A stretch of 64,000 nt of DNA from Azadirachta indica (GCA_022749755.1 CM040453.1:10735368-10799367), one strand, 5' to 3'; shown: positions 48,839-60,860, counted from the stretch's first letter. Notes: generated from the letters alone by a model not told the origin. Numbers and translations are program-made.

Positions 48839-51800
48839 AGCCGTATTGAAGACATTATCAGCCATGTTGATGATGTTTTCACCGTTATTGAAGAGATTTT
48901 CAGTCGAATAGAGAGATTTTCATGTGTAAGTATAATTCTTCCGTCGTTAGGAAGAAATCCTTGGTCGTGATGAACAATTGTTTCGTCGTAATGAAGAAAT
49001 CTTCTGTCATAATAAATAAATTTTCAGTAAGCCGCGTTGAAGACATTATCGGTCATGTTGAGGACGTTTTCACCGTTATTGAAGAGATTTTGGGTCGTTT
49101 GTAAAGATTTTTAGTCATAAGAATAATTCTTCCGTCGTTAGGAAGAAATCTTTCGTTGTCATGAACAATTGTTTCGCCAAATGAAAAAAATATTTTGTCA
49201 TAATGAATAAATTTTCAGTAAGCCGTATTGAAGACATTATCAGCCATGTTGATGATGTTTTCACCGTTATTGAAGAGATTTTCAGTCGAATAGAGAGATT
49301 TTCATGTCGTAAGTATAATTCTTCCGTCGTTAGGAAGAAATCCTTGGTCGTGATGAACAATTGTTTCGTCGTAATGAAGAAATCTTCTGTCATAATAAAT
49401 AAATTTTCAGTAAGCCATATTGAAGACATTATCAACCATCTGAAAGATGTTTTTAGCGTTAATCGAGAGATATTCAGTCGAATAGAGAGATTTTTAGGAG
49501 TAAGAATGATTCTTCCGTCGGTAGGAAAAAATCTTTCCACATGGTGAGCAATTGTTTTGCGGTAAGGAGGGAATCTGCTGTGATAATCAATAAATTTTCA
49601 GTAAGCCGTATTAAAAATATTATCAGCCATCTGGAAGATGTTTTTAGCGTTATTGAAGAGATTTTCAATCGAATAGAGAGATTTTCTAGCGTAAGAATAA
49701 TTCTTCTGTCGTTAGGAAGAAATATTTTGTCATGATGAACAATTATTTCGCTGTAAGGAAGAAATCTTCTGTAATAAGGAAGAAATCTTTCGTCGTCATG
49801 AACAATTGTTTCGTAATCATGAATAATTGTTTCGCCGTAAGGAGGAAATTTTCTGTGATAATGAATAAATTTTCAGTAAGCCGTATTGAAGACATTATCA
49901 GTTATGTTGATCATGTTTTCACCGTTATTGAAGAAATTTTCAATCGAATAGAGAGATTTTCAGGCGTAAGAATAATTCTTCCGTCGTTAGGAAGATATCT
50001 TTGGTCGTGATGAACAATTGCTTTGCCATAAGGAGGAAATCTGCTGTGATAATCAATAAATTTTCAATAAGCCGTATTGAAGGCATTATCAGTCATCCGA
50101 AAGATGTTTTTAGCATTATTGAAGAGATTTTCAATCGAATAGAGAGAGTTTTTGGCATAAGAATAATTCTTCGGTCGTTAGGAACAAATCTTTCATCATG
50201 AAGAACAATTGTTTCGTCATCATGAATAATAGTTTCGCCGTAAGGAAGATATCTTCTGTCATAATCAGTAAACTTTCAGTAAGCCATATTCAACACATTA
50301 TCAGCCATGTTGATCATATTTTCACTGTTATTCGAGAGATATTCAGTCGAATAGAAAGATTTTCAGGAGTAAGAATGATTCTTCCGTCGTTAGGAAAAAA
50401 TCTTTCCCCAAGGTGAACAATTGTTTTGCCGTAAGGAAGGAATCTGCTGTGATAATCAATAAATTTTCAGTAAGCCGTATTAAAGATATTATCAGCCATT
50501 CGGAAGATGTTTTTAGCGTTATTGAAGAAATTTTCAATCGAATAGAGAGATTTTCAGGCGTAAGAATAATTCTTCCGTCGTTAGGAAGATATCTTTGGTC
50601 GTGATGAACAATTGCTTTGCCGTAAGGAGGAAATCTGCTGTGATAATCAATAAATTTTCAATAAGCCGTATTGAAGGCATTATCAGTCATCCGAAAGATG
50701 TTTTTAGCATTATTGAAGAGATTTTCAATCGAATAGAGAGAGTTTTTGGCATAAGAATAATTCTTCCGTCGTTAGGAACAAATCTTTCATCGTGAAGAAC
50801 AATTGTTTCGTCATCATGAATAATAGTTTCGCCGTAAGGAAGATATCTTCTGTCATAATCAGTAAACTTTCAGTAAGCCATATTCAACACATTATCAGCC
50901 ATGTTGATCATATTTTCACTGTTATTCGAGAGATATTCAGTCGAATAGAAAGATTTTCAGGAGTAAGAATGATTCTTCCGTCGTTAGGAAAAAATCTTTC
51001 CCCAAGGTGAACAATTGTTTTGCCGTAAGGAAGGAATCTGCTGTGATAATCAATAAATTTTCAGTAAGCCGTATTAAAGATATTATCAGCCATTCGGAAG
51101 ATGTTTTTAGCGTTATTGAAGAAATTTTCAATCGAATAGAGAGATTTTCAGGCGTAAGAATAATTCTTCCGTCGTTAGGAAGATATCTTTGGTCGTGATG
51201 AACAATTGCTTTGCCGTAAGGAGGAAATCTGCTGTGATAATCAATAAATTTTCAATAAGCCGTATTGAAGGCATTATCAGCTATCTGAAAGATGTTTTTA
51301 GCATTATTGAAGAGATTTTCAATCGAATAGAGAGATTTTTTGGCATAAGAATAATTCTTCCGTCGTTAGGAACAAATCTTTCATCGTGAAGAACAATTGT
51401 TTCGTCATCATGAATAATTGTTTTGCCATAAGGAGGAAATTTTCTGTGATAATGAATAAATTTTCAGTAACCCGTATTGAAGACATTATCAGTCATGTTG
51501 ATGATGTTTTCACCGTTATTGAAGAGATTTTCAATCAAATAGAGAGATTTTCTAGCGTAAGAATAATTCTTCCGTCGTTAGGAAGAAATCTTTTGTCGTG
51601 ATGAACAATTATTTCGCTGTAAGGAAGAAATCTTCTGTAATAAGGAAGAAATCTTTTGTCGTCATGAACAATTGTTTCGTAATCATCAATAATTGTTTCG
51701 TCGTAAGGAGGAAATTTTCTGTGATATTGAATAAATTTTCAGTAAGCCATGTTGAAGACATTATCAGTTATGTTGATGATGTTTTCACCGTTATTGAAGA

Positions 51801-54168
51801 AATTCTCAATGGAATAGAGAGATTTTCAGGCGTAAGAATAATTCTTCCGTCGTTAGGAAGATATCTTTGGTCGTGATGAACAATTGCTTTGTCATCATGA
51901 ATAATTGTTTCGCCATAAGGAGGAAATCTTCTATGATAATGAATAAATTTTCAATAAGCTGTATTGAAGACATTATCAGCTATGTTGATGATATTTTCAC
52001 CGTTATTGAAGAGATTTTTAATCGACTAGAGAGATTTTTACGCGTAAGAATAATTCTTCCGTCGGTAGGAAGAAATCTTTCGTCGTGATGAACAATTGTT
52101 TCGTCGTAAAGAAAAAATCTTCTATCACAATAAATAAATTTTCAGTAAGCCGTATTGAAGACATTATCAATCATCCAGAAGATGTTTTTAGCGTTATTGA
52201 AGAGATTTTGAGTCGTTTATACAGATTTTCAAGCATAATAATAATTCTTCCGACGTTAGGAAGAAATCTTTCGTCGTGATGAACAATTATTTCGTCGTCA
52301 TGAATAATTGTTTCGCCGTAAGGAAGATATCTTCTGTCATAATCAGGAAACATTCAGTAAGCCATATTCAACACATTATCAGCCATGTTGATCATATTTT
52401 CACCGTTATTCGAGAGATATTCAGTCGAATAGAGAGATTTTCAGGAGTAAAAATGATTCTTTCGTCGTTAGGAAGAAATCTTTCCTCGTGGTGAACAATT
52501 GTTTCGCCGTAAGGAGGAAATCTGCTGTGATAATCAATAAATTTTCAGTTAGCCGTATTGAAGTCATTATCAGCCATGTTGATGATGGTTTCACCGTTAT
52601 TGAAGAGATTTGCAGTCGAATAGAGAGATTTTCGAAAGTAAGAATACTTCTTCCATCGTTAGGAAAAAATCTTTTCTCGTGGTGAACAATTGTTTCGCCA
52701 TAAGGAGAAAATCTGCTATGATAATGAATAAATTTTCAGTAAGCCGTATTGAAGACATTATCACCCATGTTGATGATGTTTTCACCATTATTGAAGAGAT
52801 TTTCAGTCGAATAATGAGATTTTCAGGTGTAAAAATAATTCTTCTTTCATTAGAAAGAAATCATTTTTCGTGATGAATAATTGTTTCATCGTCATGAACA
52901 ATTGTTTCGCCATAAGGAAGAAATCTTGTCATAATCAATAAATTCTTAGTAAGCCATATTGAACACATTATTAGCCATGTTGATCATGTTTTCACCGTTA
53001 TTAAAGAGATATTCAGTCGAATAGAGTGATTTTCAGGAGTAAAAATAATTCTTTCGTCTTAAGGAAAAAATCTTTTCTCGTGATGAATAATTGTTTTGCC
53101 GTAAGGAGGAAATCTGCTGTGATAATGAATAAATTTTCAGTAAGCCGTATTGAAGACATTATCAGCCATGTTGATGATGTTTTCACCGTTATTGCAGAGA
53201 TTTTCAGGTGTAAGAATAATTTTTCCATCGTTCGGAAGAAATCTTTGGTGGTGATGAACAATTGTTTCATCTTCATGAATAATTGTTTCGCCGTAAGGAA
53301 GAAATCTTCTGTGATAATGAATAAATTTTCAATAAGCCATATTGAACACATTATCATCCATGTTGATGATGTTTTCACCATTATTGAAGAGATTTTCAAT
53401 CGAATAGAGAGATTTTTAGGTGTAAGAATAATTTTTCAGTCAGTAAGAAGAAATCTTTGGTCGTGATGAACAATTGTTTCGTCGTAAGGAAGAAATCTTC
53501 TGTCATAATAAATAAATTTTCAGTAAGCCATATTGAAGACATTATCAACCATCCGGAAGATTTTTTTAGCATTATTGTAGAGATTTTCAATCGAATAGAA
53601 TGATTTTCAGGTGTAAGAATAATTTTTTCGTCGTTAGGAAGAAATCTTTCATCGTGATGAACAATTGTTTCGTCATCATGAATAATTGTTTAGCCGTAAG
53701 GAGGAAATCTTCTGTGATAATGAATAAATTTTTAGTAAGCCGTATTGAACACATTATCATCCATGTTGATGATGTTTTCACCATTATTGAAGAGATTTTC
53801 AGTCGAATAGAGAGATTTTTAGGCGTAAGAATATTTTTTCCGTCATTAGGAAGAAATCTTTCGTCGTGATAAACAATTATTTCGTCGTCATGAACAATTG
53901 TTTTGCCGTGAAGAAGAAATCTTCTGTCATAATCAGTAACTTTTCAGTAAGCCGTATTGAAGACATTATTAGCCATGTTGATGATATTTTCACTATTATT
54001 GAGGAGATTTTCAAGCGTAAGAATATTTCTTCCGTCATTAGGAAGAAATCTTTCGTCGTGATGAACAATTGTTTCATCATCATGAAAAATTGTTTTGCTG
54101 TAAGGAAGAAATCCTTTGTCATAATGAATAAATTTTCAGTAAGTCATATTCAAGACATTATCAGCCAT
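48838..54168 (+). repeat. Array B, right subfamily zone (GAATAGAGAGA type)
   Basis: Here the ninth 21-mer reads TTTTCAGTCGAATAGAGAGA or TTTTCAATCGAATAGAGAGA instead of GGGTCGTTTGTAGAGA. The in-frame TAG of the core is thereby lost in one frame, and plus-strand frames become slightly longer (up to 146 codons at 53026-53466). Monomers are more diverged and CpG-poorer. Local recent duplications occur at 48838-49420 and 49925-51280. Confidence 0.8.
49925..51280 (+). repeat. 594-bp higher-order tandem duplication inside array B
   Basis: The landmark CCGTCGTTAGGAAGATATCT starts at 49981, 50575 and 51169, exactly 594 bp apart each time. The 594-bp blocks between them (three monomers each) are almost identical, differing at only a few bases (for example CTTTGCCATAAGG against CTTTGCCGTAAGG, and CTTCGGTCG against CTTCCGTCG). 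The third copy stays identical for about 110 bp and then drifts. This is the most recent amplification visible by eye. Confidence 0.9.
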
Positions 54169-54200
54169 GAAGATTTCATCCTAACGATTGAAGATTTTTT
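54150..54200. other. Orientation-switch junction between arrays B and C
   Basis: The last plus-oriented monomer runs ...CAAGACATTATCAGCCATG to about 54168. The sequence then changes within a few bases to AAGATTTCATCCTAACGATTG, which is the reverse-complement form of the same family. The switch falls in mid-monomer with no intervening foreign DNA. Confidence 0.85.
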
Positions 54201-57200
54201 CTTTACGCCTTAAAATCTCTTCTGTATGACTTAAAATCTCTTCATTATGACCGAAGACTTTTCAATATGGCTTAAAATATGTTTAATAGGGCTTACTAAA
54301 ATTTTATTTAATATGATGGAAAATTTCTTCTTGACGACTGAAGCTTTTTTATCATGATTGAAGAGCTCTTCTTAACGACTGAAGATTTATTATTTATGCC
54401 TGAAAATCTCTTCTGTACGACTTAAAATGTCTTCATTATGACTGAGAGACTCTTCAATATGGTTGAAAATATTTTCAATATGGCTTAATAAAAATTCATA
54501 CAATATGACTGAAGATTTCTTTCTGACGACTGAATATTTCTTCATTGCGACTGAAGATTTCTTCTTAATGATTGAAGATATATTCTTTACGTTTGAAAAT
54601 CTCTTCTATACTACTTAAAATCTCTTTATTACAACTAAAAGATTTTTCAAGTTGGCTAAAAATAGCTTCAATATGACTTACTAAAAATTTATTCAATATA
54701 ACTAAAGATTTCTTCATAACGACTAAAGATTTCTTCCTCACAATTAAAAATTTCTTCTTACGATTAAAGATTTATTCTTTATGTCTGAGAATCTCTTTCA
54801 TAGTACTAAAAATTACTTCAATACTACCGAAAAATTCTTCAACATTTCTTAAATATTTTCAATATTTCTTACTAAACATTTATTCGATGTGACCGAAGTT
54901 TCCTTCCTGACGACTAAAGACTTTTTCCTTATAACTAAAGAATTCTTCCTAAGAATTAAAAATTGATTATTTATGCCTAAAAATCTCTTCTGTACAACTT
55001 AAAATCTCTTCATTACGACTGTAAGACTCTTCAACATGACTAAAAATATTTTTAATATGCCTTACTAAAAATTTATACAATATAACTGAAGATTTCTTCC
55101 TTGTGATTGAAGATTTCTTCATAACGACTAAGAATCAATTCTTTATGCCTGAAAATCTCTTCTATAAGACCTAAAATCTCTTCGTTATGACTGAAAAACT
55201 CTTCAATATGCTAAAAATGTCTTCAGTATAGTTTACTAAAAATTTATACAATATGACTGAAATTTCTTCCTGACGATTGAAGATTTCTTTCTCACGATTA
55301 AAGATTTAATTTTTACGCCTAAAAATCTCTTCTATATGACTTAAAGTATTTTCGCTTTGACTGAAACAACCTTCAACATGGCTAAAAATGTCTTCAATAT
55401 GGCTTACTTAAAATTTATACAATATGACTAATGATTTTTTCCTAACAACTGAATATTTCTTCCCCGTGACTGAAAAGTTCGTCCTAACAATTGAAGATCT
55501 TTTCTTTACGCCTTAAAATCTCTTCTATACGACTTAAAATCTCTTCATAATGACCAAAAGACTCGTCAATATGACTTAAAATGTTTTTAATATGGCTTAC
55601 TAAAAATTTAATAAATATGATGGAATATTTCTTTCTGACGACTGAAGATTTCGTCCTCACAATTGACAAATTCTTCTTAACGACTGAAGATTTATTATTT
55701 GCGCCTGAAAATCTCTTTTGTACAAGTTAAAATCTCTTCATTACGACTGAAAGACTCTTCAATGTGGCTAAAATTGTTTTTAATATGGCTTACTAAAAAT
55801 TTATACAATGTAACTGAAGATTTCTTCCTGACAACTGAATATTTCTTCCTTGCGACTGAAGATTTGTTTCTGATGACCAAAGATTTATTCTTTATGCCTG
55901 AAAATCTCTTCCATAAAACTTCAAATCTCTTTATTACGACAAAAAGACTTTTCAAGTTGGCGGAAAATGTTTTCAATATGACTTACTAAAAATTTATTCC
56001 ATATGGCTAAACATTTCTTCCTAACGATTGAAGATTTCTTCCTAGTGACTGAAGATTTCTTCCTCACAATTGAAGATTTCTTCTTACGACTGAAGATTTA
56101 TTCTTTACGCCTGAAAATCTCTTTTATAGGACTGAAAATTACTTCAATACTACTGAAAAATTCTTCAACATTTATGAAAATATTTTCAATATTTCTTACT
56201 AAACATTTATTCAATATGACTAATATTTCTTTCCTGACGATTGAAGATTTCTTCCCACAATTGAAGAATTCTTCCTAACAATTGAAAATTAATTATTTAT
56301 GCCCTAAAATCTCTTCTATATGACTTAAAATCTCTTCATTATGACTGAAAGACTCTTCAATATGGCCAAAAATCTTATCAATATGGCTTACTAAAAATTT
56401 ATACAATATGATTGAAGATTTCTTCCTTACGACTGAATATTTTTTCCTTGCAATTGAAGATTTCTTCTTAATGATTGAAGATTTCTTCTTAATCATCGAA
56501 GATCTATTCTTTACACCTAAAAATCTCTTCTATACAACTTAAAATCTCTTTATTACAATTGAAAGGCTCTACAATTTGGCTGAAAATGTCTTCAATATGA
56601 CTTATTAAAAATTTATTAAATATGGCTGAAAATTTCTTCCTCACAATTGAAGATTTCTTCCTATAACTGAAGAATTATTCTCTATACCTGAAAAATCTCT
56701 TTTATAAGACTGAAAATTACTTCAACACTACCAACAAATTCTTCAACATTCCTGAAAATGTTTTCAACATCGCTTACTAAACATTTATTCAATTTGACTG
56801 AAATTTCCTTCCGATGACTGAAGATTTCTTCTTCACAACTGAAGAATTCTTCTTAACAACTGAAGATTTATTCTTTACACCTGAAATCTCTTCTATACGA
56901 CTTAAAATCTCTTCAATACTATTAAAAGACTCTTCAATATCGCTGATAATATCTTCAATATGGTCTGCTAAAAATTTATACAATATGACTAAAAATTCCT
57001 TCTTGATGACTAAAGATTTCTTCCTCACAATGAAAATTTGTACGACTTGAAATCACTTTAATACGACTAAAAAATTCTTCAATATGGTTGACAATGTTTT
57101 CAGCATTGCTTACTTAAAATTTATTCAATATGACTAAAGATTTCTTCTTAACGAATGAAGATTTCTTCCTCACGACTGAAGATTTCTTCTTAATGATTGA

Positions 57201-58310
57201 AGATTTATTCTTTACGCCTGACAATCTCTTCTATATGACTTAAAATATCTTCATTACGACTATAACATTCTTCAATACTACTGAAAATATTTTCAATATG
57301 AATTACTAAAAATTTATACAATATAACTGAAGATTTCTTTTTGACAACTAAAGATTTCTTCGTTGCGATTGAAAATTTCTTTCTAACGACTAAAGATTTA
57401 TTTTTTATGCCTGAAAATCTCTTCTATACAACATAAAATCTCTTCATTATGACTATAAACTCTTCAATATGGCTTACTAAAAATTTATGCAATATGAGTG
57501 AAGATTTATTCTTGATGACTGAAGATTTCTTCCTCACGACTGAAGATTTTTTTTTAACGATTGAAGATCTTTTCTTGATGCCTGAAAATCTCTTTATTAC
57601 GACTGAACAACCCTTTAAGATGGCTGAAAATATTTTCAATATAGCTTACTAACACTTTATTCAGTATGACTGAAGATTTTTTCTTGACGACTAAAGATTT
57701 CTTCTTCACAATCGAAGATTTCTTCCTAACGACTAAAAATTTATTCTTTATGGCTGAAAATGTTTATTATATGGCTGAAAATCACTTCAATACGAGTAAA
57801 AAATTCTTTAATATACTTGAAAATATTTTCACTGTGGATTACTAAAAATTTATTCAATATGACTGAAGATTTTTTCCTTACGACAAAAGATTTCTTCTTA
57901 ATGACTGAAGATCTATCCTTTACGCCTGAAAATCTCTTTTATACGACTTAAAATCTCTTCATTACATCAAAAGGACTCTTCAATATGACTGAGAATGTCT
58001 TCAATATGGCTTATTAAAAATTTATAAAATATGACAAATATTCTTTCTTTTTCTTCACAACTGAAGATTTCTTTCTAACAATTGAAGATTTATTCTTTAT
58101 GTCTGAAAATTTTTTTTATACGACTGAAAATCACTTCAACACGACTGAAAAATTCTTCAATATGAGTGAAAATGTTTTCAATATTGCTTATTAAAATTTT
58201 ATTTCATAATTGAAAGTTTCTTCCTAATAACTGAAGATTTCTTCCTCACAATTGAAGATTTCTTTCTAATGACTGAAGATTTATTCTTTATGCCTGAATA
58301 GATTTTCACT
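54169..58310 (-). repeat. Satellite array C: same family in inverted orientation, older
   Basis: About 22 monomers are marked by CTTACTAAAAATTTAT (near 54295, 54486, 54678, 54870, 55062, 55241, 55405 and so on to 58187), mean spacing about 185 bp (144-212). Their 21-mers read GACTGAAGATTTCTTCCTGAC and similar. On the minus strand they give SSVVRKK, KFLVSHI, ESFSHNE, EILSHIE, the same order as in array B. Sequence is strongly diverged from B and CpG-poor. Open frames of 60-96 codons on both strands (for example 55699-55989, 56003-56278) are by-products of the 21-bp period. Confidence 0.93.
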
Positions 58311-58990
58311 GAAAATGCATTTGAGATTATTAAAAATGTTTTCAATATGATTGTGCAAAAGTCTGCTATCAATTGAAAATGAGTTTGTCCCTAATTCAAT
58401 ATGATCCCAAGGACTCGAAACCTTTTCCTCTAAATAATACTACTGCGAGAAAGTTTACTTTTAATTTTTATATAATACTACTAAATATTTGAATATTTTA
58501 TAACTAAATATTTTGCAATTTTGATTTTCATTGAAAATATATTCAACATAACTAAAAATCTATTCAATATAACTAAAAATCTATTCAATATGACTAATAT
58601 TTGCATAAATTATTATTTTACAACTAAATATTTTGCAATTTTGATTTTCACTGAAAATATATTCAATATAATTGAAAATCTATTTAGTATGACTTAAATT
58701 TATTCAATATGACTGATATTTGAATAAATTATTATTATATAACTAAATATTTTATAATTTTTATTTTCACTGAAAATATATTCAATATGACTGTACGAAA
58801 GTCTGCTATCAATTTAAAATGAAATTTTTTCCTAATTCAATATGATTATAGGGACCCGAAATCTTTTCCTCCGAATAATACTACCGTATAACTAAATATT
58901 TGAATAAAATTATTATTATATAACTATATATTTTACAATTTTGATTTTTACTGAAAATGTATTTAACATTACTGATAATATATATTCAAT
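58311..58990. repeat. Decayed edge: ~437-bp direct duplication containing 21-bp tandem units
   Basis: The segment with GTCTGCTATCAATTGAAAATGA at about 58351-58450 recurs, diverged, at about 58789-58890. Between them, AACTAAAAATCTATTCAATAT repeats in tandem at about 58550-58595 with a 21-bp period. The motif TATTCAATATGACT also belongs to array C, so this appears to be a degenerate margin of the satellite. Confidence 0.7.
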
Positions 58991-60250
58991 GTTGTTACTG
59001 GTAGGATGTTTAATTTTAGAATTCTAATTATTACCTTCAAACGTTCCCAGAAATATTTTCTAAACCATCGAATTTATCTTAATTATACAGTCAGAACAAG
59101 TGATTTTTACGGCTAAAACTTAATTAGTTTTTGTCTCATCTAACCGCACTTGGTGTCAATAGAAAAACAATATCTCAAAATATTCTCTTGGAATAACATA
59201 TGAGAATTTGTTAGGCTAATCGTTAACATTTCACACATGCATTGTTGGGATAAACTAATACAAATGATAAATAGTGCCCGCCTCTCTCTTCTTAACACAC
59301 ATATATATATTGTGACAAAAAATTAAATACTAAATCCTACTTGAGAAAAGATTAAAATATTTTTAAACTAATTGGGTTTAGTTACTATTAAAGAAAAAAT
59401 TTAGGCCATCTCTAAATAGGAGGAAATCCAACCCAATATGCATCACAATATTTTTGATGCCTAACCCGACATTTGTCAATCACTTTTGCAACATCAAATA
59501 TTCATTTCCTACTCGATCAATTAAATTTGATTGTTTTTCTTGTAAACTGTTGTAGGATGTTTACTTTTAGAATTCTAATTATTACCTTCAACCGTTACTA
59601 CTCGAAATATTTTCTAAACCATCGAATTTATCTTACGCATACAACCAAATCAGGTGACTTGTAAGGCTAAAACTTAATTAGTTTTTGTCTCATCTAACCG
59701 CACTTGGTGTCAAAACAAAAACAATATCCCTTAATATTCTCTTAGAATAACATATGAGAATTGTTCAAGCTAATCGTCAAATTCGTGAATAACCAATCTA
59801 ATTTTTTATATAAAGCCAACTTTAACATATGCATCACAATATTTTTTGTGCCTAAGCCAACATTTGTTACTTAATCACAATATTTTGGGTGCCTAAGCCA
59901 ATATTTGTGACACAATAACTTTTGCGACATAAAATATCCATTTCCTACTTAATTCATTAAATTTTATTGTTTTTCTTATCTATTGTTACTGGTAGGATGT
60001 TTATTTTTAGAATTCTAATTATTACCTTTGCACGTGCCTGCTCGAAATATTTTTTAAACTATCAAATTTATCTCAAGTAAACGGCGAGATTAGGTGACTT
60101 TTACAGCTAAAAACTTAATTAGTTTTTGTCTCATCTAACTGCACTTTTGTCAATAGAAAAACAATATTTCAAAATATTCTCTTGGAATATCAGGAAAATG
60201 GGGTAGTGGACTTGTGTCAATAGAAAAACAATATTTCAAAATATTCTCCT
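58991..60250. repeat. Three diverged copies of a ~210-bp segment
   Basis: Segments starting TGTTACTGGTAGGATGTTTA or GTTGTAGGATGTTTAC occur near 58995, 59549 and 59985. Each continues through AGAATTCTAATTATTACCTT, AATTAGTTTTTGTCTCATCT and AACCGCACTTGG...AAACAATATC. Between them the phrase CATCACAATATTTTT...TGCCTAA.CC recurs (about 59440, 59822, 59875). A short direct repeat (GTCAATAGAAAAACAATATT) lies at about 60148 and 60216. No coding content was seen. The 63-codon frame at 59473-59664 falls inside the repeat and is not supported. Confidence 0.75.
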
Positions 60251-60480
60251 GGAAAATGGGGTAGTGGGTAGTTATCCCTGCTTATCCGTTCGTTGGTTGT
60301 TATTCTCATAATGATCCGAGCTGATTTTTACTCCTTGACCTGACCCCATGGTTTGGAATCAGCAAAAGTCTCAACTGGTGTCAACATAACTTCACCGCGG
60401 GGTTTATTACTTCTCACCCCCTAAGGTGATGCTTGGCCTCACATCACTCATGGCTACTGTGGAAAAAAGTGTTATTTTAT
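60251..60480. other. Higher-GC stretch, unrecognised
   Basis: Markedly less AT-rich than its surroundings (for example CACCGCGGGGTTTATTACTTC), but with no open frame or family that I can identify. It may be the start of a gene relic continuing into 60450-60860. Confidence 0.3.
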
Positions 60481-60860
60481 GGAAAGTGTTTTTAGTTGGA
60501 ATAATGGCAGACTGATGATTCCCTGGTGTTGTTACTTGTCTGATTCTAAGAGGGAAGGTAAAATTTATAACTGGATCTCAAAGAATGCATATAACATGAA
60601 AAGAATTTGGATTGGACCTCCTCTAGAAGGTATTTGGAAGCATCAGATCTACTTCAATAAAGTCTGGATCTGGAAGAGAAATCTAGTCCCGAACTGACAA
60701 AAAGGTCCTTCAAAGATATTGATGAATGGATAGAACATAAATTCTCAATTCGATGCAAAATCTTCCGCTTTTTGTGCTTTTCAACAGTTTCAGTGAACTC
60801 TTGTTTCAACTTTATTTGCTTTAACAATGTATTCACGTGTTTTGGATTCACAAATACCAT
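60450..60860. other. Coding-like patch on both strands, unrecognised
   Basis: Plus strand: an open frame at 60479-60697 (72 codons, with KRIWIGPPLEGIWKHQIYFN). Minus strand: an open frame at 60654-60860 (68 codons, with NTLLKQIKLKQEFTETVEKH followed by KKRKILHRIENLCSI), which looks like a charged amphipathic helix and is the more protein-like of the two. It lies downstream of, and on the same strand as, the aminotransferase pseudogene. No family was recognised and no splice chain was built. A relic exon is the most I would claim. Confidence 0.3.

Larger units (their letters stand above)
28371..54168 (+). repeat. Satellite array B: ~210-bp monomers made of ten 21-mers, plus orientation
   Basis: The landmark AATAAATTTTCAGTAAG recurs about every 190-220 bp from 28.39 kb to 54.13 kb, giving an estimated 120 or so monomers. 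A typical monomer (for example 36728-36939, 212 bp) divides into ten consecutive pieces of about 21 bp. Five of them share the pattern TTCgTCGTnATGAAnAATT: TTCCGTCGTTAGGAAGAAAT, TTTCGTCGTGATGAACAATT, TTTCGTCGTCATGAACAATT, TTTCGCCGCAAGGAAAAAAT and TTCTGTCATAATGAATAAAT. The other five are more diverged. In translation each 21-mer becomes a heptad (for example SFVVMNN, CFAARKK, SSVIMNK, FSVSRIE, DIISHVD). Each monomer normally contains a stop (CGTTTGTAGAGA) or shifts frame at the join, so no long frame exists. This is a noncoding satellite. Function and family name are unknown to me. Confidence 0.97.

Noticed and set aside
28371..54168. Regularly spaced short repeats, superficially like a CRISPR array.
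   Set aside because: There are no unique spacers: the whole period is repeated, the unit is about 210 bp, and the window is plant DNA.
28371..58310. Dozens of open frames of 60-162 codons on both strands, looking like coiled-coil or heptad-repeat proteins.
   Set aside because: They follow the 21-bp repeat period, occur on both strands at the same places, are closed by recurrent stops or frame changes every monomer, and none has a conserved start or context.
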